Of a DNA stretch of 64,000 bases, positions 58,599 through 64,000 are shown piece after piece. Under the pieces are notes generated by a model. That model saw only the letters and a list, made by a program, of their open reading frames with translations. It made no database searches and was not told the origin of the DNA. This DNA comes from Actinomarinicola tropica (GTDB lineage: Bacteria > Actinomycetota > Acidimicrobiia > Acidimicrobiales > SKKL01), in NCBI RefSeq assembly GCF_009650215.1, contig NZ_CP045851.1, forward strand, positions 1,279,189 through 1,343,188, in the 5' to 3' direction. Both the position numbers and the translations under genes were made by a program. The first letter of the stretch is position 1, and the number at the start of each line of letters is the position of its first letter.

Positions 58599-60637
58599 CC
58601 GGGCGTGCGGCCGTGCTCCGCGACGACCGACAGCAGGTCGTCGCCATGGCGCTCCGCCTTCACCGGTCCGATGCCGGGGAGCCCGAGCAGCTCGGCCCGG
58701 CTGGCCGGCCGCCGGCTGGCGACCGCGACGAGCGTGGCGTCGTTGAAGACGACGTAGGCCGGGACCCCCGCGGCTCGGGCGCGGGTGGCGCGCCACTGGC
58801 GGAGCGCCTCGAAGAGCGGCTGGTCGGCCGGATCGAGCTCGGTCGGTGCGCCGCCGCTGCGTCGTCGGCCCCGGTCGCGCGGGCCGCTGCGCAGCGCCTC
58901 CCGTTGGGCGCGCAACGTGGCTCGGCGGGCCGAGACGTCGCCCCCGGCATCGTCGAGCGCCGCCTCCACCTGCACGAGGTAGGGCGAGGGCTCGCGCTGG
59001 GCGGTGCGCTGCCCGAAGGTGCGGGTCTCGGCCCAGCTGCAGAGGAGCCGCTCCTCGGCCCGGGTGACCGCGACATAGAAGAGGCGCCGCTCCTCGGCGA
59101 GGGCCGCGGGCGTGGTGGCGTGGCCGATCGGCACGTAGCCCTGCTCGAGGCCGGCCAGGTGCACGACCGGCCACTCCAGTCCCTTCGCGGCGTGGAACGT
59201 CGTGACGTCGACGGCGTCGCGGTCGGGGGCGTCGGACCCGACGGTGGCCCGCAACCAGGCGAGGAAGCCGTCCGAGGTCGGCGCCAGGTCGATCCGCTGG
59301 TAGTCGCGTGCGAGCCGGACGAGCATCTCGAGGTTGGCGCGCCGCTCGGCCACCGCGTCGGACGTGTCGGTGGGCGCCGCGGCCGCTTCGTCGTCGGGGT
59401 CCGCCGTGGGCTCGGGCTCGATCGTGGCCTCGAGGTCGGCGATCGCGACGTCGAAGGCTCCGTGGTGCCGTCGGAGGCCGGCGAGCGCGGTGCGGACCTC
59501 CGCCTGCTCGAGGAGCCCGGTGCCGCCCCGGACCCGATGGGGGATGCCGGCGGCCTGCAGGGCCTCGCTGAGCAGCGCGGTCTGCGCGTTGGTGCGGACC
59601 AGGACGGCCTGCGTGCTCCAGCGTGCGTTCGGGGCCCGGGCGTCCCGGACCGCCCGGGCGATGCCCCGTGCCTCGGCGGCGTCGGAGGGGAATGAGCGGA
59701 TGAGCGGCGCCGGACCGTCGGGACGGTTGGCGCGCAGCGACGCGCCGTGGCGGCTGCGGGCCAGGACGGCGTTGGCCGCCGCGAGGATCTGCGGCGTGGA
59801 CCGGTAGTTCTCGACGAGCGCCACGCTCTCGGCTCCCGGGAACCAGCGGTCGAAGTCGACGAGGTAGCCGGCGTCGGCGCCGTTCCACGCGTAGATCGCC
59901 TGGTTCGGATCGCCCACCACGCACAGGTCGGTGCGGTCGCCGAGCCAGGCGCGCAGGAGGTCGAACTGCAGCGGGTTGACGTCCTGGAACTCGTCGACGA
60001 AGAGGTGGCGGAAGCGCCACCGCTGGGCGGCGGCGACCTCCGGGTCGCCCATGTCCCTGATGCAGAGCGCGAGCAGGTCGTCGAAGTCGACCATGCGACG
60101 CTGGCGCTTGGTGGCCTCGTACCTCGCGAACGCCTCGGCCACGACGTGCGGGGCCATCGGCGGCGTGCGGGCGGCCCGGTGGGCGGCGTCGACGTAGGAG
60201 TCGGGACCGACGCGTCGGGCCTTGGCCCACTCGATCTCGCCGACGACGTCGATGGCCTTCACGTCGCGGGGGAGGAGGTCGGCGACGAAGCGGACCTTGC
60301 GATCGAGCAGGTCGGGCGGGCGGATGCCGCGCTCCTCCCAGCGGGCGCGCAGCTGCGCGAAGGCGATCGAGTGGAACGTGCCGGCGGCCACGGTGTCGCG
60401 CATGCCCAGCTGGCGCAGCCGCGTGCCGAGCTCGCCCGCCGCCTTGCGGGTGAAGGTGAGCGCCAGCACGTGGCGCGGGTCGGCGTCGTCGGTGGCGACC
60501 CGGTGGCCGATGCGGCGGGTGAGCACGCGCGTCTTGCCCGACCCGGCGCCGGCCAGGATGCAGAGAGGGGCTGCGGTGCTGGTGACCGCAGCCCGCTGCG
60601 CGTCGTTGAGGTCGGCGAGGAGGCGGTCCGGGTCCAC
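58595..60637 (-). CDS. uvrD2: UvrD2-type superfamily 1 DNA helicase with HRDC domain
   Basis: A 680-residue ATP-dependent 3'-5' helicase. Motifs are ILAGAGSGKTRVLTRR (Walker A), ALTFTRKAAGELG (motif Ia), FVDEFQDVNPLQ (motif II), VVGDPNQAIYAWNGA (motif III), VALVENYRSTPQIL (motif IV), VTTFHAAKGLEW (motif V) and FYVAVTRAEERL (motif VI). After about residue 590 comes an HRDC domain (LFEALRQWRATRARAAG, ASRAELLGLPGIGPVKAERHG), as in mycobacterial UvrD2. An acidic insert near 395-425 is poorly conserved. It works in DNA repair and replication in the cytosol. A TAGGGT hexamer lies 8 bases before its GTG, within a 39-base palindrome shared with the divergent zincin gene. Confidence 0.93.
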   Translation of the reverse strand: MDPDRLLADLNDAQRAAVTSTAAPLCILAGAGSGKTRVLTRRIGHRVATDDADPRHVLALTFTRKAAGELGTRLRQLGMRDTVAAGTFHSIAFAQLRARWEERGIRPPDLLDRKVRFVADLLPRDVKAIDVVGEIEWAKARRVGPDSYVDAAHRAARTPPMAPHVVAEAFARYEATKRQRRMVDFDDLLALCIRDMGDPEVAAAQRWRFRHLFVDEFQDVNPLQFDLLRAWLGDRTDLCVVGDPNQAIYAWNGADAGYLVDFDRWFPGAESVALVENYRSTPQILAAANAVLARSRHGASLRANRPDGPAPLIRSFPSDAAEARGIARAVRDARAPNARWSTQAVLVRTNAQTALLSEALQAAGIPHRVRGGTGLLEQAEVRTALAGLRRHHGAFDVAIADLEATIEPEPTADPDDEAAAAPTDTSDAVAERRANLEMLVRLARDYQRIDLAPTSDGFLAWLRATVGSDAPDRDAVDVTTFHAAKGLEWPVVHLAGLEQGYVPIGHATTPAALAEERRLFYVAVTRAEERLLCSWAETRTFGQRTAQREPSPYLVQVEAALDDAGGDVSARRATLRAQREALRSGPRDRGRRRSGGAPTELDPADQPLFEALRQWRATRARAAGVPAYVVFNDATLVAVASRRPASRAELLGLPGIGPVKAERHGDDLLSVVAEHGRTPG

Positions 60638-60643
60638 TGCGGC

Positions 60644-60682
60644 TCACCCTACCGAGGGCCTGTGACGCCTTCGGTAGGGTGA
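60644..60682. promoter_or_regulatory. Back-to-back leaderless promoters in a 12-bp inverted repeat
   Basis: TCACCCTACCGA and TCGGTAGGGTGA are perfect 12-bp complements around a 15-base spacer. Each arm carries TAGGGT on the strand reading outward, 8 bases before the uvrD2 GTG on the minus strand and 6 bases before the zincin GTG on the plus strand. The symmetry may simply reflect two strong hexamers, or may bind a shared regulator. Confidence 0.7.
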
Positions 60683-60686
60683 CGTC

Positions 60687-61031
60687 GTGATCCGGGTGAG
60701 CGCGACGCGGTTCGAGGAGCTCGTCGCCGACGCGCTCGACGAGATCCCCGAGGAGCTCGTCGCGCTGATGGACAACGTCGTGGTCGTCGTCGAGGACGAA
60801 CCCGACGAGCCAGGCCTCCTCGGGCTCTACGACGGCACGCCGCTCACCTCCCGCGAGGCCTACGGCGGCTTCGAGCTGCCGGATCGCATCACGATCTACC
60901 GCAACCCCATCTGCGCCATCGCCCACGACGAGGACGACGTCGTCGAGGAGGTCCTCGTCACCGTCGTCCACGAGGTCGCCCACCACTTCGGCATCGAGGA
61001 CGAGCGGCTCCACGAGCTGGGGTGGGGATGA
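60687..61031 (+). CDS. Zincin-like metallopeptidase (TTHA0227 family)
   Basis: A 114-residue minimal zincin. The HExxH site is HEVAHHFGIEDERLHELGW near the C-terminus, in which a downstream Asp/His can be the third ligand. The N-terminal part (SATRFEELVADALDEIPEEL, NVVVVVEDEPDEPGLLGLYDGTPL) is typical of this family. Proteolytic activity is not proved for it. A TAGGGT hexamer is 6 bases before the GTG start and no ribosome site is present. An ACT gene follows 25 bases later in the same direction. Confidence 0.85.
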   Translation: MIRVSATRFEELVADALDEIPEELVALMDNVVVVVEDEPDEPGLLGLYDGTPLTSREAYGGFELPDRITIYRNPICAIAHDEDDVVEEVLVTVVHEVAHHFGIEDERLHELGWG

Positions 61032-61056
61032 GCACCACGTCCAGGAGGATCGAACC

Positions 61057-61593
61057 ATGACGCACGAGCTGTCGGTGACCGCGATCGGGGAGGACCGACC
61101 CGGCGTCGTCGCGGCGATCACCGGTGCCCTGGCCGACCTCGACGCCAACCTCGAGGACACGTCGATGACGATCCTCGGCGGTCGCTTCGCGATGGTGCTC
61201 ATCGTCGACGTGCCCGACGACGTCGGCCCCGCCGAGGTCGAGGCCGCGCTCGCCCGGCCCGCCGCGGACCTCCACCTCGACGTCAGCGTCCACGCCAGCG
61301 ACCCGTCGTCCACGCCGACCGACGGCGCCCGGCACAGCGTCGCGGTCTACGGCGCCGATCGGCCGGGCATCGTCCACGCGGTCGCCCGGGCGCTGGCGGA
61401 CGCGGACGTCAACATCACCGATCTCGCGACCCGGGTCGTCGGCGGGTCCGAGCACCCGGTCTACGCCATGCTCCTCGACGTCACCGTCCCCGCCGGTACC
61501 GACGTCGAGGCGGTCGAGGCCGAGCTGCGGCACGTCGCGGCCGCGCTCGGCGTCGAGCTCTCGATCCACCCGGCCGACGCCGACATCCTCTGA
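61057..61593 (+). CDS. Tandem ACT-domain protein, GcvR-like
   Basis: A 178-residue protein of two ACT domains (about 3-80 and 95-172). The first carries SVTAIGEDRPGVVAAITGALADLDANLED and the second SVAVYGADRPGIVHAVARALADADVNI. ACT pairs bind amino acids and regulate enzymes or other proteins; GcvR-type members control glycine cleavage in other bacteria. An AGGAGG site precedes its ATG, so it is translated from the zincin transcript. Its next neighbour is peptide deformylase, 10 bases downstream. Its target is unknown. Confidence 0.85.
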   Translation: MTHELSVTAIGEDRPGVVAAITGALADLDANLEDTSMTILGGRFAMVLIVDVPDDVGPAEVEAALARPAADLHLDVSVHASDPSSTPTDGARHSVAVYGADRPGIVHAVARALADADVNITDLATRVVGGSEHPVYAMLLDVTVPAGTDVEAVEAELRHVAAALGVELSIHPADADIL

Positions 61594-61603
61594 GGTCCGA
61601 CGC

Positions 61604-62101
61604 GTGATCCGGCCCGTCGTCATGCTGCCCGCGCCCGTCCTCTCGACGCGGGCCGAGGAGGTCACCGCGTTCGGTGCCGAGTCGCGGGCTCTGGCGGACG
61701 ACCTGCTCGACACCATGCGGGCGAGCGCGCACTCGGTCGGCATCGCCGCGCCGCAGATCGGTGTCGGCCTGCGCGCCTTCGCGCTCGACGTCACCGGGCA
61801 CAAGAAGGCCGACAGCTGCCACGGCGAGGTGGTGCTGTTCAACCCCGAGGTGGTGCTCGCCACCGGGCGCGACGTGGGACGGGAGGGGTGCATGAGCGTC
61901 CCCGACCTCACCGGCGACGTCGCCCGCCGCACCCACGTCGTCGTGCGCGGCCTCGACCCGGATGGCGTGGAGCGGGTGCTCGAGTGCAACGCCTTCGAGG
62001 CGCGCGCGGTCCAGCACGAGATCGACCACCTGGACGGGCACCTCTTCCTCGACCGCGTGGTCGCGGCGGACCGCGTGTTCCCCCGGCGCGTCTACCGCTA
62101 G
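61604..62101 (+). CDS. def: Peptide deformylase
   Basis: A 165-residue Fe/Zn deformylase that removes the N-formyl group from new proteins on the ribosome. All three motifs are present: SVGIAAPQIG (motif 1), EGCMSVPD (motif 2, with the metal-ligand Cys) and QHEIDHLDGHLF (motif 3, two His ligands and the catalytic Glu). The C-terminus is short, as in actinobacterial enzymes. The GTG start is 10 bases after the ACT gene stop, so it belongs to the same transcript. The second motif has M where E. coli has L, a common variation. Confidence 0.92.
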   Translation: MIRPVVMLPAPVLSTRAEEVTAFGAESRALADDLLDTMRASAHSVGIAAPQIGVGLRAFALDVTGHKKADSCHGEVVLFNPEVVLATGRDVGREGCMSVPDLTGDVARRTHVVVRGLDPDGVERVLECNAFEARAVQHEIDHLDGHLFLDRVVAADRVFPRRVYR

Positions 62102-62104
62102 ACG

Positions 62105-62110
62105 TACACT
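62105..62110 (+). promoter_or_regulatory. TACACT -10 hexamer of the PH/SHOCT gene
   Basis: TACACT ends 6 bases before the GTG start, directly after the def stop codon. Confidence 0.55.
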
Positions 62111-62116
62111 TCGCCG

Positions 62117-62749
62117 GTGGCGTTCCCCGAGGACTACCTCCATCCGAACGAGGAGCTCATCCTCGACCTCAAGCCGCACTGGTTCCGCCTCGTGCTGCCC
62201 GCCGGGGCTCTCGTCGTGGCGCTCCTGGTCGGCCTCGTCGTCGTGCTCAACGAGGTCCACGCCGTCGTCAACCTCGCGGTGGGGGTCCTCCTCATCGCCG
62301 CCGTGGCGTGGTTCGGCGTCGAGTACGCCCGGTGGGTCAGCACCCACTTCGTGCTCACCTCCGACCGCGTCATCCACCGGTCGGGGATCATCAGCCGCGA
62401 GGGCATCGAGATCCCGCTCGAGCGGATCAACACGGTCTTCTCCTCGCAATCCGTCTTCGAGCGCATGATCGGCGCCGGCGACCTCGTCATCGAGTCGGCA
62501 TCGACCGAGGGGCGCCAGGAGTTCAACGACATGCGCAAGCCGGGCTCGATCCAGAACGAGATCTACGTCGCCATGGAGGAGAACGAGAACCGCAAGTTCG
62601 ACCGCATCGGTCGGGGCGGTGCGCCGGCGCCCGCGGCGGCCCCGTCGATCGCCGAGCAGATCGAGCAGCTCGACTCGCTCCGCCAGCGGGGGCTGATCTC
62701 CGAGGAGGAGTTCACCCGCAAGAAGTCGGAGCTGCTCGACCGCATGTGA
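62117..62749 (+). CDS. Membrane protein with bacterial PH domain and SHOCT motif
   Basis: A 210-residue protein. Two hydrophobic helices (about 27-44 and 50-66) precede a PH/DUF304 domain (about 70-150; FVLTSDRVIHRSGIISREGIEIPLERINTVFSSQS). A short linker leads to a C-terminal SHOCT helix pair (IAEQIEQLDSLRQRGLISEEEFTRKKSELLD). PH domains in this class are membrane scaffolds of unknown ligand. A TACACT hexamer 6 bases before the GTG suggests its own leaderless promoter, directly after def. Function is not known. Confidence 0.88.
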   Translation: MAFPEDYLHPNEELILDLKPHWFRLVLPAGALVVALLVGLVVVLNEVHAVVNLAVGVLLIAAVAWFGVEYARWVSTHFVLTSDRVIHRSGIISREGIEIPLERINTVFSSQSVFERMIGAGDLVIESASTEGRQEFNDMRKPGSIQNEIYVAMEENENRKFDRIGRGGAPAPAAAPSIAEQIEQLDSLRQRGLISEEEFTRKKSELLDRM

Positions 62750-62797
62750 GCTAGCGTCACCGACCCCCGCGCCGACCGCGGGGGAGGGGGCGTCGGA

Positions 62798-63595
62798 GTG
62801 CGACTGTGGTTCGAGGTGGCGCGGCGCAGCTTCCGGAGGTGGTCGACCTACCGGGTGGCGACGGCCGCGGGCGTGTTCACCAACACCGCCTTCGGGTACC
62901 TGCGCGCCTACATCCTCATCGCCGTCGCCGCCGCGGGCGGGGCGGCGGCCACCGGCTGGGACGAGGCCACGCTCGTCACCTTCGCCTTCATCACCCAGGC
63001 GCTGCTCGCAGGTACGGGGGCGTTCGGTGAGTCGGAGCTGGCCGAGCGGGTGCGCACCGGCGACGTGGTCGTCGACATGTACCGGCCGGTGGACCTCCAG
63101 GCGTGGTGGCTCGCCTCCTGGCTCGGCCGCTCGTCCTTCACGTTCCTCGCGCGCGGCATCCCGCCGGTGCTGCTCGGTGCCGTCGTCTTCGACCTCGTCG
63201 TCCCGACGACGGTGGTCGGGTGGCTGGCGTTCCTCGTCTCGGTCCTCCTCGCCTCGCTGGTCGGCTTCGCCCTCCGCTTCGGCGTGAACCTCACGGCCTT
63301 CTGGCTGCTCGACAACCGGGGGCTCGACCAGCTGGTGACGCTGGTGCTGACGTTCTTCGGCGGGCTGCTCCTCCCCGTCGTGCTCTTCCCCAGCTGGCTG
63401 GAGTCGGTGGCGCGCGCTCTGCCCTTCGCGGCGATGGTGCAGATCCCGGCCGAGGTGTTCATGGGGCGCCACGAGGGCGCATCCGAGCTGGCGGCGGCGC
63501 TCGGGTCCCAGCTCGGGTGGTTCCTGGCCCTCGGGCTCGTCGGCCGGATGCTGCTCTCGGCGGCGACGCGCAAGGTCGTGATCCAGGGTGGGTGA
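62798..63595 (+). CDS. ABC-2-type transporter permease, DUF990/PF06182-like
   Basis: A 265-residue membrane protein with about six hydrophobic helices. The N-terminus (LWFEVARRSFRRWSTYRVATAAG) and the conserved middle (SELAERVRTGDVVVDMYRPVDLQAWWLASWLGR) are typical of the six-helix ABC permease family. The family usually pairs with a second permease of the same kind and an ATPase. The second permease overlaps its stop by eight bases. The GTG start follows a GGGGGAGGGG sequence. The ATPase is not in the window and could lie just beyond it. The substrate is unknown. Confidence 0.86.
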   Translation: MRLWFEVARRSFRRWSTYRVATAAGVFTNTAFGYLRAYILIAVAAAGGAAATGWDEATLVTFAFITQALLAGTGAFGESELAERVRTGDVVVDMYRPVDLQAWWLASWLGRSSFTFLARGIPPVLLGAVVFDLVVPTTVVGWLAFLVSVLLASLVGFALRFGVNLTAFWLLDNRGLDQLVTLVLTFFGGLLLPVVLFPSWLESVARALPFAAMVQIPAEVFMGRHEGASELAAALGSQLGWFLALGLVGRMLLSAATRKVVIQGG

Positions 63596-64000
63596 GCTGC
63601 GCGTCCTCGCCCGCACCTACCGGCGGCTCGTCGGGGCCAAGATCCGCTCGGACTGGCAGTACCGCCTCTCCTTCGCGTTCTTCCTCCTCTCCCAGACGGT
63701 CGTCACGGCGCTCGACCTGGTGGTGATCCTCGTGCTGTTCGACGTGGTGCCGTCCCTCGGCGGGTGGGACCTCGCGCAGGTGGCGGTGCTCTACGGGTTG
63801 ACCACGCTGGCGTTCGGACTCGGCGACCTGTTCGTCAGCCAGGTCGAGACCTCCGCCGACCACATCCGCGCCGGGACCTTCGACCAGTTCCTCCTGCGGC
63901 CCCTGCCGACCCTCCTCCAGATCTCCGCCCGGGAGTTCGCCCTCCGACGGGTCGGACGCTCGATCCCCGCCGCCACCACCCTCGTCGTCGCCCTCGCCGC
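63588..64000 (+). CDS. ABC-2-type transporter permease, second subunit, truncated by the window
   Basis: The GTG start overlaps the end of the preceding permease by eight bases. The 137 codons present begin GELRVLARTYRRLVGAK and show a first helix (SFAFFLLSQTVVTALDLVVI), a VAVLYGLTTLAFGL helix and the DHIRAGTFDQFLLRPLPTLLQ loop. That loop parallels the RTGDVVVDMYRPVDL loop of its neighbour, so it is the second half of the same transporter. The gene continues past the right edge. Confidence 0.85.
   Translation, partial: MGELRVLARTYRRLVGAKIRSDWQYRLSFAFFLLSQTVVTALDLVVILVLFDVVPSLGGWDLAQVAVLYGLTTLAFGLGDLFVSQVETSADHIRAGTFDQFLLRPLPTLLQISAREFALRRVGRSIPAATTLVVALA

Noticed and set aside
61481-63616. 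Minus-strand frame of 711 codons at the right end
   Set aside because: It is antisense to def, the PH/SHOCT gene and the permease, and is dominated by His, Asp, Glu and Arg.

Overview
The window is a stretch of very GC-rich chromosome, densely packed with genes. It looks like an actinobacterium, and my best guess is the class Acidimicrobiia (Iamia- or Ilumatobacter-like). The support is a set of lineage-typical genes: a mycothiol S-conjugate amidase, a lipoyl-less multifunctional 2-oxoglutarate enzyme (Kgd), the NucS/EndoMS mismatch endonuclease, an HRDC-containing UvrD2-type helicase, a DnaE2 polymerase, a luciferase-like (F420-type) oxidoreductase, a WS/DGAT acyltransferase, and a MurA with Asp in place of the catalytic Cys. 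The class assignment is inference. There are no tRNAs, rRNAs, insertion sequences, phage genes or CRISPR arrays that I can see.

Layout. 1-0.45 kb: 3' end of dnaE2. 0.44-15.5 kb (minus strand): a self-contained non-ribosomal peptide locus of a three-module NRPS, a two-module NRPS and a phosphopantetheinyl transferase, joined by overlapping stop/start codons; each NRPS ends in its own thioesterase. 15.6-18.8 kb (minus): murA with a small coupled gene, then an NfeD/SPFH membrane pair. 18.9-21.6 kb: mycothiol amidase coupled to an SCP2 protein, a YdjC-type deacetylase and a secreted nuclease. 21.7-31.7 kb: thiolase, F420-type oxidoreductase, nitroreductase, membrane aminopropyltransferase-like protein, DUF2207 protein, SDR, WS/DGAT, DsbA-family protein and several small genes. 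31.8-33.3 kb: an alpha/beta hydrolase fused to a PAP2 phosphatase. 33.3-44.2 kb: lipid and aromatic metabolism, with a divergent acyl-CoA synthetase/acyl-CoA dehydrogenase pair sharing an operator-like palindrome, a nitronate monooxygenase, a geranylgeranyl-reductase-like enzyme coupled to a VanW protein, an SDR plus MaoC hydratase pair, and a Rieske oxygenase broken by a frameshift. 44.3-50.7 kb (minus): nucS, an AarF kinase, a CysQ-like phosphatase, ettA, and an NYN nuclease with an S1 domain and a 21-copy KKAPA tail. 50.7-60.6 kb: HAD phosphatase, kgd, exonuclease III, a thioesterase, zinc-uptake genes znuA and znuB without an ATPase gene behind a Zur-like box, and uvrD2. 60.7-64 kb (plus): zincin, ACT protein, peptide deformylase, PH/SHOCT membrane protein and two ABC-2 permeases, the second cut by the window end.

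Gene expression. A recurrent signal is a TANNNT hexamer ending 6 to 9 bases before the first codon of operon-leading genes, with no Shine-Dalgarno sequence, which implies leaderless transcripts. Genes inside operons instead start at GTGA/ATGA overlaps or behind GGAGG-like sites. Nearly all long reading frames opposite to the listed genes are shadows caused by the extreme third-position GC bias.
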